Made by a program: the position numbers and the translations under genes | The notes under the pieces: generated by a model | What the model was told of the DNA's origin: nothing | What the model saw: the letters and a program-made list of their open reading frames with translations, nothing else | Database searches by the model: none | Origin: Kroppenstedtia eburnea | GTDB taxonomy: Bacteria > Bacillota > Bacilli > Thermoactinomycetales > DSM-45169 | Length of the DNA: 64,000 nucleotides | Reading direction: 5' to 3' | Assembly: GCF_013282215.1 (NCBI RefSeq) | Contig: NZ_CP048103.1 | Location: forward strand, 248,001 to 312,000 | Part shown: positions 30,026-38,463 of the stretch, piece after piece | How the letters are laid out: every line of letters starts with the position of its first letter | Position numbering within the stretch: the stretch's first letter is position 1

Positions 30026-31381
30026 ATGGGAAATTACTTTGGTACCGATGGCATCCGAGGAGTAGCCAACCGGGAGCTCACCCCCGAACTGGCTTATCGA
30101 TTGGGGCGGGCCGGCGCCTATGTGCTGACACAGCAAAACCGCAATGAACAAGAGGGAAAGCCCTTGGTGGTGGTGGGACGGGATACCCGTCTCTCCGGAG
30201 AAATGCTGGAATCGGCATTGGTTGCCGGGATGCTTTCCATCGGAGTCGATGTGGCCCGTCTCGGGGTGGTCACCACACCGGGTGTGGCTTGGTTGACCAA
30301 GGAGATGAAGGCCAGCGCCGGTGTGATGATCTCTGCTTCCCACAATCCCTTCGAGGATAACGGGATCAAATTTTTTGGCCACGATGGTTTTAAACTGTTC
30401 GATTCCCTGGAAGAGGAAATCGAGGCCTTGCTGGATACGGATGAGGACCGGCTGCCACGCCCCGTGGGCGAACAAATCGGCCGGGTGGAAGACCGTGGGG
30501 ATGCATATCAGCTCTATCTCCAACATCTGCGGTCCACCATCCAGACCGATCTGTGCGGGATGGATATCGTGGTCGATTGTGCCAACGGGGCCGCCTCCCG
30601 GTTGGCCCCCATGCTCCTCCGCGATCTGGGAGCCGATGTGACCGCCATGTGTGCAGACCCGGACGGTGTGAATATCAATGTGGATTGCGGATCCACCCAT
30701 CCGGAAAGGTTGCGGCAGGAAGTTTTGCATCGGAACGCACATCTGGGTCTTGCCTTTGACGGAGACGCCGACCGGCTGATCGCTGTGGATGAACAGGGGA
30801 AGTTGGTGGACGGGGATCAGATCCTTTGTATCTGTGCTGATTTTATGAAGGAACAGGGGGAGCTGAAGGAGGATACCCTCGTCACCACTGTTATGAGCAA
30901 CATCGGTCTGTACAAAGCGATGGATTCCATGGGGATCCGGACAGAACAAACCAAAGTGGGTGACCGTTATGTGATGGAAAAAATGCGCCAGGGCGGTTTT
31001 AATCTTGGTGGGGAGCAATCCGGCCACATTATTTTCCTCGACCATAATACCACCGGAGACGGGATGCTGACCGCTTTACAATTGTTGCGGGTGGTCAAGG
31101 AGAAGGCAACCACCCTGAACCAGCTGGCCCAAACCATGACCCGGTATCCGCAAATTCTGGTGAATGTTCCGGTCAGGGAAAAGGAACATTGGGATCAGAA
31201 TCAGGAGATCATGGGCAAGATCCGGGAAGTGGAACAGGCCCTCGGGAAGGACGGACGCGTACTGGTGCGCCCCTCAGGTACAGAACCTCTGATTCGGGTG
31301 ATGGCGGAAGGGCCGGACAAACAGCAACTGGAATATTATGTAAATAAAATTGCCGATGTGATCCGGACTCAACTCACCTGA
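30026..31381 (+). CDS. glmM: Phosphoglucosamine mutase
   Basis: A 451-residue mutase that converts glucosamine-6-phosphate to glucosamine-1-phosphate for cell wall precursor synthesis. The phosphoserine loop is in ISASHNPFEDNGIK (about residue 103), the Mg loop is DGDADR and the sugar-phosphate loop is PSGTEPLIRVM. ATG 30026 follows AGGAGGAGG. It forms an operon with cdaA and cdaR and is followed by the glmS leader. Confidence 0.97.
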   Translation: MGNYFGTDGIRGVANRELTPELAYRLGRAGAYVLTQQNRNEQEGKPLVVVGRDTRLSGEMLESALVAGMLSIGVDVARLGVVTTPGVAWLTKEMKASAGVMISASHNPFEDNGIKFFGHDGFKLFDSLEEEIEALLDTDEDRLPRPVGEQIGRVEDRGDAYQLYLQHLRSTIQTDLCGMDIVVDCANGAASRLAPMLLRDLGADVTAMCADPDGVNINVDCGSTHPERLRQEVLHRNAHLGLAFDGDADRLIAVDEQGKLVDGDQILCICADFMKEQGELKEDTLVTTVMSNIGLYKAMDSMGIRTEQTKVGDRYVMEKMRQGGFNLGGEQSGHIIFLDHNTTGDGMLTALQLLRVVKEKATTLNQLAQTMTRYPQILVNVPVREKEHWDQNQEIMGKIREVEQALGKDGRVLVRPSGTEPLIRVMAEGPDKQQLEYYVNKIADVIRTQLT

Positions 31382-31413
31382 CAGGCAAAATCCGGGGAAA
31401 AGGGGCAGGACCT

Positions 31414-31455
31414 GAACCGACCGACACACAAACTTCGGTCGGTTCTTGATTTCTT
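31414..31455 (+). terminator. Terminator after glmM
   Basis: GAACCGACCGA (31414-31424) pairs with TCGGTCGGTTC (31435-31445), followed by TTGATTTCTTT. Confidence 0.8.
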
Positions 31456-31458
31456 TAC

Positions 31459-31487
31459 TTTACAAAGTGGAGGCTCTTGCATAGCAT
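31459..31487 (+). promoter_or_regulatory. Promoter for glmS
   Basis: TTTACA (31459-31464), 17-bp spacer, TAGCAT (31482-31487), placed just after the glmM terminator and about 55 bp before the ribozyme. Confidence 0.6.
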
Positions 31488-31540
31488 AGAAGTAGTACTT
31501 CGGGGAGGTGGTGTGGGAAAGGGAGAGTGAAGATCGAGGA

Positions 31541-31700
31541 TTCCAAAAGGTTGTGAAGCGCCAGGACTGCGGAAGAAGAACCGCAGTTGACGAGGTGGAG
31601 GGGAATCGAGGTTTCGGCGGATCCCTCCCGGCTTTTGCACCGGAGCCGAGGGACCGGAACACAAAAGGACAGGGTGACCTGTCTCACAAAAGTTCCGGTA
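31541..31700 (+). ncRNA. glmS ribozyme (glucosamine-6-phosphate riboswitch)
   Basis: The conserved core is plain: AAGCGCCAGGACTG at 31556-31569, CAGTTGACGAGGTGGAG near 31584-31600, ATCGAG, TTTCGGCGGAT and CCTCCCGGCT. Self-cleavage is expected between A31557 and G31558 on binding glucosamine-6-phosphate, leading to decay of glmS mRNA. The outer helices (ACCGGAAC/GTTCCGGT and GGACAGG/CCTGTC) close at about 31699. Confidence 0.96.
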
Positions 31701-31801
31701 CGGTGCGCCATCTTCGCAGGAAGTGATGGATGGCATCAGACGATGAAAAACAGAAGACAACACCGGCTGCTTCCGTGACAGCGGCAAAACCATGATGACA
31801 T

Positions 31802-31837
31802 GGGGTGCCGCTTTCCTTGGGGGAGCGGCAATGCCCC
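31802..31837 (+). promoter_or_regulatory. Second hairpin between ribozyme and glmS
   Basis: GGGG-t-GCCGCT pairs with AGCGGC-aat-GCCCC around an 11-base loop. No T run follows, so it is not an ordinary terminator. It lies 31 bp before the glmS start, in the fragment left on the mRNA after ribozyme cleavage. Confidence 0.5.
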
Positions 31838-31867
31838 GTTCATTTTGCAGGGGGTTTGCAGATACAA

Positions 31868-33694
31868 ATGTGCGGAATTGTAGGATATATCGGATCGAAA
31901 CAAGCCCGGGACATCCTGGTGAAAGGACTGCGCAAACTGGAGTACCGCGGTTATGATTCGGCGGGCATCGCCTTGTACCGGGAGGGAAAACTGGAATCGG
32001 AAAAAACGGAAGGGCCTTTGACCGCCCTGGAAAAGCGGTTGCAAGCCCATCCCTTGACCGGACACCTGGGAATCGGCCACACCCGTTGGGCGACTCACGG
32101 GAAGCCCTCGGATGAGAATGCCCATCCCCATCTGGATCGGCGTCATCAGTTTGCCGTGGTCCACAACGGGATTATTGAAAACTATCTGGAATTGAAGGAA
32201 GAGCTGCAGAATAAAGGGGTTACGTTTACTTCGGAAACGGACACCGAAGTGATCGCCCACCTGTTGGCGGATCTGGATGACGGGGATTTGGTGTCCACGG
32301 TTCGCCGCGCGGTCCGACGGATGAGAGGAGCCTATGCCCTGGCTGTGATCAGCCGTGAAGAACCGGACAAGATGGTGGCGGTCCGCTTGGCCAGTCCGCT
32401 GATCATCGGCGTCGGTGGCGGGGAAAACTTCATCGCCTCAGATATTCCCGCCATCCTGGAACACACCCGGGATGTCTATGTGCTGGAAGACGGGGAGATG
32501 GCCGTACTCACCCGGGAGTGGGTGGAACTGACCACGATCGGGGGGGACCCCGTCGACAAGGAACTCTTCCATGTGACCTGGGATGCGGTCACTGCCGAAA
32601 AGGGCGGCTATGATCATTTCATGCAAAAGGAGATCTTTGAACAGCCCCGTGCCATCCGGGACACCTTGGCGGGCCGGATGAAAGATGGTGTCGTCGATTT
32701 GTCCGGGGAACTCTCCTTTACGGAGGCAGAGCTGAAAGAGATCGACCGGATTCACCTGGTTGCCTGCGGTACAGCTTACCATACCGGTCTGGTCGGTAAA
32801 ACCATCCTCGAAAAATGGACCCGCATCCCGGTGGAAGTGGATGTGGCATCGGAATATCGGTACCGGGATCCGTTAATCACCTCCTCCACCCTGGTGATCG
32901 TCATCAGCCAGTCCGGAGAGACGGCGGATACCTTGGCCGCCCTCCGGGAAGCCAAAAAGGGCGGGGCCAAGGTTCTGGGCATCACCAATGTGGTCGGCAG
33001 CAGTGTCGCCCGGGAGGCCGATCAGGTCCTGATGACCTGGGCCGGTCCGGAGATCGCCGTCGCCTCCACCAAGGCGTATACCACCCAGCTGGTCGCCCTC
33101 GCCCTCTTGGGTCTGCATCTGGCCCGGGCTGTCGGCAGCCTGGGCCGGGAGGAGTTGTCTGATACCGCCGCTGCCCTGCTCCGCCTGCCGGAGCAGGCGG
33201 ATTCTCTCCTGGCGGACACGGCGACCATAGAGCGTTTCGCCCGCAGGATTGCCGGCCATGAGGACCTCTTTTTCATGGGACGGGGTTTGGATCATGCGGT
33301 GGTGATGGAGGGCTCCCTCAAGCTGAAGGAGATTTCCTACATCCATTCGGAGGCCTGTGCCGCAGGGGAACTGAAGCACGGGACCCTGGCTCTGATCGAA
33401 GAGGGCATCCCGGTGATCGCCCTTGCCACCCAACAAGCGGTTCGGGACAAAATGGCGTCCAATATCATCGAGGTGAAGGCGCGGGGAGCCCATGTCCTGG
33501 GCCTTGCCCTTGAAGGAGATACCCAAGTGGGCAAGGCCGTGGATGAGCTTCTCACCATCCCGGCAACCCTCCCCCTCCTCACCCCGGTGCTGGCGGTCAT
33601 CCCTCTCCAGCTCCTCGCCTACCATGCCTCCGTCGCCCGCGGCCTCAACGTCGACAAGCCGCGCAACCTGGCGAAGAGCGTGACAGTGGAGTAA
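31868..33694 (+). CDS. glmS: Glutamine-fructose-6-phosphate aminotransferase
   Basis: A 608-residue enzyme making glucosamine-6-phosphate from fructose-6-phosphate and glutamine. It starts MCGIVGYIG, so Cys2 becomes the N-terminal nucleophile of the glutaminase domain (1-240); two SIS domains follow (about 290-430 and 460-600), ending DKPRNLAKSVTVE. An upstream frame is open, but Cys must follow the start Met. It is controlled by the ribozyme in its leader and feeds glmM. Confidence 0.98.
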   Translation: MCGIVGYIGSKQARDILVKGLRKLEYRGYDSAGIALYREGKLESEKTEGPLTALEKRLQAHPLTGHLGIGHTRWATHGKPSDENAHPHLDRRHQFAVVHNGIIENYLELKEELQNKGVTFTSETDTEVIAHLLADLDDGDLVSTVRRAVRRMRGAYALAVISREEPDKMVAVRLASPLIIGVGGGENFIASDIPAILEHTRDVYVLEDGEMAVLTREWVELTTIGGDPVDKELFHVTWDAVTAEKGGYDHFMQKEIFEQPRAIRDTLAGRMKDGVVDLSGELSFTEAELKEIDRIHLVACGTAYHTGLVGKTILEKWTRIPVEVDVASEYRYRDPLITSSTLVIVISQSGETADTLAALREAKKGGAKVLGITNVVGSSVAREADQVLMTWAGPEIAVASTKAYTTQLVALALLGLHLARAVGSLGREELSDTAAALLRLPEQADSLLADTATIERFARRIAGHEDLFFMGRGLDHAVVMEGSLKLKEISYIHSEACAAGELKHGTLALIEEGIPVIALATQQAVRDKMASNIIEVKARGAHVLGLALEGDTQVGKAVDELLTIPATLPLLTPVLAVIPLQLLAYHASVARGLNVDKPRNLAKSVTVE

Positions 33695-33751
33695 GTTTTG
33701 GCGACTTGTCATGACAAAAAAGTTAATGAACAATCATGTGTTTTTGCTCTG

Positions 33752-33788
33752 GCTGTTGCTATGGGATATCCATGGCAACAGCTTTTTT
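33752..33788 (+). terminator. Terminator after glmS
   Basis: Stem GCTGTTGCTATGG / CCATGGCAACAGC followed by TTTTTT. Confidence 0.93.
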
Positions 33789-33993
33789 CATCTGTCCCCG
33801 GTACCAGATCGTTGACCGGAACTTTTTGAAATATATGATGTTCCTGTATGAAGGTTATCCAATCCCGGATGCTGACACCTTATTGATCACCGTACCTTGG
33901 CCTCCTGATCCGGATTGCCTCAGGCTTAAACGGCGCCGGTGTTTATTACCCTTGATGATGCTTGGAACAACACCTCAAAATGTTACTCCTTTA
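33789..33993 (+). other. Intergenic stretch after glmS
   Basis: An 86-codon frame crosses the terminator and this stretch but has no ribosome site, odd composition and no recognisable family, so I do not call it a gene. The stretch ends at a MITE-like repeat. Confidence 0.4.
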
Positions 33994-34180
33994 TAGAAGC
34001 ATTGTGATTTAGTGCGTTCTTGAACGATCGGGATTGGGTTTCACATTCCATTCCGTTGTTCTTGCGAGCCAAAGTTATTCCATGTGAAACCCAACCCTCC
34101 CTGCATAGCGAGACCGGGGGCGAAAGCACCCTGGCGAGACTTGTGCCCTGTGGGTATGACGGCCTTTCACAAACTTACAG
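33994..34180 (+). repeat. MITE-like repeat, type A, one 52-bp module
   Basis: Begins TAGAAGCATTGTGATTT and ends in a decayed copy of the opposite end (TTTCACAAACTTACAG). It contains the core GGGATTGGGTTTCACAT ... ATGTGAAACCCAACCCTCCC and one module GCATAGCGAGACCGGGGGCG... About 187 bp. The decayed right end suggests an old insertion. Confidence 0.75.
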
Positions 34181-34286
34181 GGGTTTGGTTGTTTTTGGAG
34201 ATGAAGGATATTCTTATCACTCATATGTGATAAACTTAAGAAAACCTGACTTTGTGACAAATAGCGGCAATAAGGAGGATTGTTAC

Positions 34287-34766
34287 ATGACGAATGCGTC
34301 AAGTAAGAAGAGAACTGACTCCTCTTCAAGAGTGATTACGGCATCACCGCGAACCATCTATCAGGCATTCATGGACCCGGAGGCGCTCGTTTCGTGGCTT
34401 CCGCCGGAAGGGATGAAAGGCCGTATCGACGTTTTCGAACCCCGGGAAGGCGGAGCTTATCAAATGTCCCTCATCTACGTTAACCCCGATCGTTCCATGC
34501 AGGGTAAAACTACGGAGGACACCGATGTCGTCCGGGGGACATTTTTGAAGCTGGTCGCGAACAAGCAAATTGTGCAGCAGATTAAATTCGAGTCCGAGGA
34601 CCCCTCTTTCGCAGGTACAATGACCATGACCTGGACGCTGGACGCGATCCCGGAAGGCACCAAAGTCTCCATTGTATGCGAGAACGTACCTGAAGGAATA
34701 ACAAAGGAAGATCATGACAGAGGTTTAAGGTCCACTCTGGAGAATCTTGCGACCTTTACTGAATAA
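34287..34766 (+). CDS. SRPBCC/AHSA1-family protein
   Basis: A 159-residue START-like (Aha1 domain) protein. ASPRTIYQAFMDPEALVSWLPPEGM is the typical first helix, and the C-terminal helix ends RSTLENLATFTE. Such proteins bind hydrophobic ligands; function is unknown here. The frame is open from 34020, but that part is MITE sequence; ATG 34287 follows AAGGAGG. The gene is boxed in by two MITE copies in opposite orientation (33994 and 34782). Confidence 0.85.
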   Translation: MTNASSKKRTDSSSRVITASPRTIYQAFMDPEALVSWLPPEGMKGRIDVFEPREGGAYQMSLIYVNPDRSMQGKTTEDTDVVRGTFLKLVANKQIVQQIKFESEDPSFAGTMTMTWTLDAIPEGTKVSIVCENVPEGITKEDHDRGLRSTLENLATFTE

Positions 34767-34781
34767 CCAAAGGTAATTGGA

Positions 34782-34920
34782 CTGGAAATGTTGTGAAAAA
34801 GCCGCCCATAGGGAGGGTTGGGTTTCACATGGAGCGTCTTTGGATCGCCAGAACTTTGGCGCCGAAATGTGAAACCCAATCGCGACCGTCCAAGAAGGAT
34901 TTAAATCACAATGCTTCTAG
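34782..34920 (-). repeat. MITE-like repeat, type A, no module
   Basis: A 139-bp copy in reverse orientation relative to the one at 33994. It begins CTGGAAATGTTGTGAAAAA and ends AAATCACAATGCTTCTAG, with the core GGGAGGGTTGGGTTTCACAT ... ATGTGAAACCCAAT. No internal 52-bp module. Confidence 0.8.
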
Positions 34921-34960
34921 CTTGACCTGGATCAAATATGGGAAGTGAAATTCACCTGGA

Positions 34961-35029
34961 ATAACTGAAGAAGGTGAGACTCCCGGCGTGAGCGTCTTCT
35001 TCCGTGATGGTGACACCATCATTACATAG
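34961..35029 (+). pseudogene. Short coding remnant (possibly DUF899-like)
   Basis: A 22-codon stretch, ITEEGETPGVSVFFRDGDTI and two more residues, then a stop, without a start or upstream homology. The GVSVFFRDGDT pattern reminds me of the thioredoxin-like DUF899 family, whose genes can stand near AHSA1 genes. This is a weak call from memory. Confidence 0.25.
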
Positions 35030-35355
35030 GAAAGGCGGTCCTGGTAACCGAACCGTTGTCGGAATTGGATCACAATTTAACAACTGTTGTTGTTTTGGTA
35101 GCCGCTTCTTTCAACAAAAGAATGCGGCTACAGGCGGTTAACAGAACTTGAGGTATTGGATTTTCGTCTATTGAACAATATTCAATTAACACTTCACACG
35201 CCTGAAGGTGTGGGATTTACCACAAGCACGTTCCGATGGTCGCTTGGGTAATCTCCAGTAATCTGCAGAAAATGACCAAGCGATCCCCGTGTGCCCCACG
35301 GTTAAAACAGAGTTTAGTTACCCGTGTCTCAGGATGGAATAAAAAGGAGAGAACT
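35030..35355 (+). other. Intergenic region before the second AHSA1 gene
   Basis: No gene recognised. A GTAGCCGC / GCGGCTAC pair (about 35098-35136) could form a hairpin. An open frame from 35236 runs into the next gene but has no ribosome site. Confidence 0.4.
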
Positions 35356-35838
35356 ATGATGACTCATGCGCTTGCAACCGTGGAGAAGATGGATGAAGGG
35401 TATGTGGCACGTTTTGAACGCCATCTCAACCACCCAGTGGAGGAAGTTTGGTCGACACTCACCCGGCCGGAGAAACTGGCCAACTGGTTTGCCGATGCGG
35501 TCGTTGACCTGAAAGTTGGAGGTACCGTGGAACTCACCTTCAAACCGATGGGAAACACGGTATCCTGCACCATTACAGAAATGGAACCCCGGTCGGTATT
35601 GGCATATACCTGGGGGAATGATCAGCTGCGATGGGAGTTGGTTTCCGAGCCGGGTGGATGTTTGCTCGTATTGAAGGAGTTCTTCTCAGTTCTCGATGAC
35701 CATCGCCCAAAAGATCTCGCCGGTTGGCATACCATCCTCGATCTGCTTCCGGCGGTGCTTGAGGGTGAACATGTGGAGTTTCCCATGTCTTCGTGGCAAC
35801 AGGTTTACGATCGATATACCGCTTTGCTCAATCCGTGA
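35356..35838 (+). CDS. SRPBCC/AHSA1-family protein
   Basis: A 160-residue Aha1-domain protein. ARFERHLNHPVEEVWSTLTRPEKLANWFADA is the typical N-terminal signature; GGTVELTF and LAYTWGNDQLRWEL follow. AAGGAGAG precedes tandem ATGs at 35356 and 35359. It is one of three AHSA1-type genes within 2.2 kb, each quite different in sequence, so not a recent tandem duplication. Ligand unknown. Confidence 0.88.
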   Translation: MMTHALATVEKMDEGYVARFERHLNHPVEEVWSTLTRPEKLANWFADAVVDLKVGGTVELTFKPMGNTVSCTITEMEPRSVLAYTWGNDQLRWELVSEPGGCLLVLKEFFSVLDDHRPKDLAGWHTILDLLPAVLEGEHVEFPMSSWQQVYDRYTALLNP

Positions 35839-35928
35839 TGTGTCCATTATCAGCCGGGGACCCTCAGGCGACCACCGAGATCCCCTCTCCGTTTTTGGAG
35901 AATAGGTTCCAGTATAGGTTGACATGAA

Positions 35929-35979
35929 ACCAAAAGGTTATATATAATCCAAACGAAACCTTTTGGTTTTATATTGATG
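35929..35979 (+). promoter_or_regulatory. Promoter with paired operator before the AHSA1-ArsR operon
   Basis: TTGACA (35929-35934), 18-bp spacer, TATAAT (35953-35958). Two inverted 13-mers, AAACCAAAAGGTT (35937-35949) and AACCTTTTGGTTT (35967-35979), flank the -10 box. Each half is itself nearly symmetric (AACC/GGTT). This is the layout expected for repression by the ArsR-type protein two genes downstream. Confidence 0.75.
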
Positions 35980-35996
35980 ACACAGGAGGCGGAATC

Positions 35997-36431
35997 ATGA
36001 AGGAAAATCATCCGGATCATGTACCGGAAATCCAAAAAACAACGGTTTTTGACGCACCGATTCAAAAGGTATGGGAGGCGGTATCCACTGCGGAAGGGAT
36101 TGCTTCCTGGTTCATGCCCAATGACTTTCAGCCTGAGCCCGGTTATGAATTCCACATCCAATCCCAGTTCGGTCCTTCCCCCTGCAAAGTGCTGGAACTG
36201 GATCCTCCCCACCGGCTCTCCTTTGCCTGGGATGAGTTCGGTTGGGTGGTCACTTTTGAATTGAAAGAGCGGGAGGGGAAAACCGAGTTCACCCTGACCC
36301 ACGCCGGTTGGAAGCCGGCAGATGAGATCTTGCCAAAAGCACGGCAGAAAAGCTCGGTCATACGCAACATCATGGACACGGGTTGGACCAGGTTGGTTGA
36401 AGAAAGTCTGCGCAAGGTTGTGGAAAAATAG
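35997..36431 (+). CDS. SRPBCC/AHSA1-family protein
   Basis: A 144-residue Aha1-domain protein: QKTTVFDAPIQKVWEAVSTAEGIASWFMPNDF, then LSFAWDEFGWVVTFEL and a C-terminal helix GWTRLVEESLRKVVEK. CAGGAGGCGG precedes the ATG. Its TAG overlaps the GTG start of the ArsR gene, so the pair is an operon. AHSA1-ArsR pairs are common in Bacillales, the ArsR member usually repressing the operon. Confidence 0.9.
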   Translation: MKENHPDHVPEIQKTTVFDAPIQKVWEAVSTAEGIASWFMPNDFQPEPGYEFHIQSQFGPSPCKVLELDPPHRLSFAWDEFGWVVTFELKEREGKTEFTLTHAGWKPADEILPKARQKSSVIRNIMDTGWTRLVEESLRKVVEK

Positions 36432-36874
36432 TGTCCACGGTGAGAAAGCATGATGTTTACCAGGCCATCGCCGATCCGACCCGGCGGAAGGTGTTGCGGT
36501 TGCTGGCGGAGCGGGAACTTCCCGTCACGGAGATCAGCAGTCATTTCCCCATGAGTCGAACAGCCATTTCCAAACATCTGCGCATCCTGTCCGAGGCGGA
36601 ACTGGTCAGAGGGCGGAAACAGGGGAGAGAGAAGCTGTACAGACTTCATCCCGAGCCCTTGCGGGAATTGCATCAGTGGCTCGCCTTCTTTGATCAGTTC
36701 TGGGACAACAAGCTCTCCATGCTGAAGCACGTGGTGGAGGGAGAAGAAAGAGATTTGAACCCGGGGGAAACTTCGATGAAGAAATCCGACGGAAAAAATG
36801 ATGAACATCCACGGGAGGATGATCATGCTGTTCAATGGCCAAAGAGTTCGTCTCCGAAAAATGTCGATGGATGA
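36431..36874 (+). CDS. ArsR-family transcriptional regulator
   Basis: A 147-residue protein with a winged helix at residues 5-90: DPTRRKVLRLLAERELPVTEISSHFPMSRTAISKHLRILSEAELV is a textbook ArsR/SdpR-type DNA-binding region. No metal-binding CxC motif is seen. The C-terminal 40 residues are charged and unrelated. GTG start overlaps the AHSA1 stop. It is the likely repressor acting at 35937-35979. Its 3' end overlaps the start of the broken GNAT gene. Confidence 0.92.
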   Translation: MSTVRKHDVYQAIADPTRRKVLRLLAERELPVTEISSHFPMSRTAISKHLRILSEAELVRGRKQGREKLYRLHPEPLRELHQWLAFFDQFWDNKLSMLKHVVEGEERDLNPGETSMKKSDGKNDEHPREDDHAVQWPKSSSPKNVDG

Positions 36875-37374
36875 TACTGCCCTTTATCATTCATGGAGAA
36901 ATGATCCGGAAGTGATGCAATTCACGCTGCCGGTTCTGGATGTATTCACCTATTCCGATACGGAGAAGTTCGTCCACCGAAGCTGACAATGCCAAAAGCT
37001 ATGTCATTGAAGAGAAGGATTCTGACCAGCCGATCGGAATCACCGCCCTGACGAACATCGATGTTGAAAATCGGAACGCCGAGTGCATCATCGATCTCGG
37101 GGATAAAAATACCTGGGGGAAGGGCTTGGGTCGGGAAGCTTTTCAGCTGTTGCTGGATTATGCTTTTCTCGAGATGAATCTGCATAAAGTGTATCTCAGG
37201 GTCTTCTCCTTTAACGAACGGGCGATCCGCCTGTATCAAAAGCTCGGATTTCAAACCGAGGGAGAGCTGAAAGAACAAATCTACCGCAATGGATCCTGGC
37301 ACCATGTACTTTACATGGGGCTTCTGAAACGGGATTACGTGGATAGACCTTCGTGGAGCGTGAGGTGTAACTGA
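36825..37374 (+). pseudogene. GNAT acetyltransferase, frameshifted
   Basis: The first 53 codons (MLFNGQRVRLRKMSMDDTAL ... TEKFVHRS, stop) and a second frame (EADNAKSYVIEEK ... DQPIGITALTNID ... LYQKLGFQTEGELKE) join into a normal RimJ/RimL-like acetyltransferase if one base is added or removed near 36980. The acetyl-CoA motif WGKGLGREAFQLLLDYAF is intact. It is either a young pseudogene or a sequencing error. GGGAGG precedes the ATG at 36825. Confidence 0.8.
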
Positions 37375-37458
37375 AGCCGATTTAAGTTGTCAGAAATCCG
37401 ATTCCCCGGGAAAGGGGGTCGGGTTTCCCGCTTTAACCCGCCCCGTGGGGGCTTTTAC

Positions 37459-37671
37459 ATGTTCTTTGGGGGTTCGATCGGCTCGCTTGCCGGATTTCTC
37501 GGCAGTGGCGCGCGGGAGATGTTCCTCGCCGGCGGTTGGATTGATACGGTAATCGGCGCTATTGTCGGCGTAAGCATCGGAATGGGATTGGGGCTGATCA
37601 GCAACGCTGTTATTGTTTTGAAGAAAAACAAGCTAATTCGAGGGGCTATTACCGGGTGGTGTGAAAAGTAA
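37459..37671 (+). CDS. Small hypothetical membrane protein
   Basis: A 70-residue protein with two glycine-rich hydrophobic segments (GGSIGSLAGFLG and VIGAIVGVSIGMGLGLI) and a basic tail. GTGGGGGC precedes the ATG at a fair distance; a TTG at 37387 would add 24 residues that look like random coding. No family recognised. It could be a remnant. A hairpin at 37691 may terminate it. Confidence 0.4.
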   Translation: MFFGGSIGSLAGFLGSGAREMFLAGGWIDTVIGAIVGVSIGMGLGLISNAVIVLKKNKLIRGAITGWCEK

Positions 37672-37690
37672 ACAACCATTTTTGGGAGAG

Positions 37691-37726
37691 GCCGCATTTT
37701 TTCAAAGGGGAAAATGCGGCTTGGCT
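37691..37726 (+). terminator. Possible terminator
   Basis: GCCGCATTTT pairs with AAAATGCGGC (37691-37720), followed by TTGGCTTT. The T run is weak. Confidence 0.5.
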
Positions 37727-37831
37727 TTATCGAATATAAACAACTTTATTTTCACATGGAAAAGGATGGGGATTGGCAGCCGTAGAATACAGAATAGGTG
37801 GGATTTAGTTTAAAAGGGGAGGGGCATTTTC

Positions 37832-38440
37832 ATGAGCGGAAACACGGTGGAAGAGTGGAACGCTTACTATGCCAGCGGAGAATACCGCCAACACTGGGAT
37901 TATTCCCATCCTTCCAGTGAGTTGGTCACCTTTGTGGCTGCGGGTTCATGGCCGTCGGGGGCGGCGGCACTGGATGTGGGATGCGGAGCGGGGCGGGAGG
38001 CGATCTTTCTGGCCGGACAGGGCTTTCACGTCACGGGTGTCGATCTGAGCGAGGAAGCCCTCCGGATCGCCCGGGACCGTGCCGAGAAAGCGGGGGTCCA
38101 TGTGGAATGGAAGCAAGGGAATGCCCTGGAATTGCCGGTTCCCGATGCATCTGTCGATCTGGTTAATGACCGGGGCTGTTTCCATATGATCGGGGAAGAA
38201 GACCGTCCCCGCTATGCTGCCGAACTGGCCCGGGTGTTGAAGCCCGGGGGCAAGGTACTGCTCCGGGGGTGTCGTGAAGTGCAATGGGAAGGGCAGAAAT
38301 TCGTCCTCGTCACTCCGGAAGCGGTGGAGCGCCATTTCAGTCATGCCTTCGACCTCAGCCCCGTCCTGCCCGTCCAACTGATCACAGACTCGATGCCGGA
38401 GGGTTTGAATGCCAATCTGGCGGTGTTACGAAAAAAGTGA
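37832..38440 (+). CDS. Class I SAM-dependent methyltransferase
   Basis: A 202-residue methyltransferase. SAM-binding motif I is ALDVGCGAGREAIFLA (about residues 46-61), followed by GVDLSEEAL (acidic loop) and a DLVNDRGCFHMI motif IV. LKPGGKVLLRGCRE is the usual post-IV strand. AGGGGAGGGG precedes the ATG. Substrate cannot be predicted. The next gene, dinB, follows within 25 bp. Confidence 0.88.
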   Translation: MSGNTVEEWNAYYASGEYRQHWDYSHPSSELVTFVAAGSWPSGAAALDVGCGAGREAIFLAGQGFHVTGVDLSEEALRIARDRAEKAGVHVEWKQGNALELPVPDASVDLVNDRGCFHMIGEEDRPRYAAELARVLKPGGKVLLRGCREVQWEGQKFVLVTPEAVERHFSHAFDLSPVLPVQLITDSMPEGLNANLAVLRKK

Positions 38441-38463
38441 TGTCAAACAGAGGGGGATCCCGG

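Noticed and set aside
33736-33996. 86-codon open frame after glmS
   Set aside because: It runs through the glmS terminator, has no ribosome site and resembles no family.
34020-34286. 89-codon N-terminal extension of the first AHSA1 protein
   Set aside because: This part is translated MITE sequence; the internal ATG at 34287 has AAGGAGG and gives the normal domain length.
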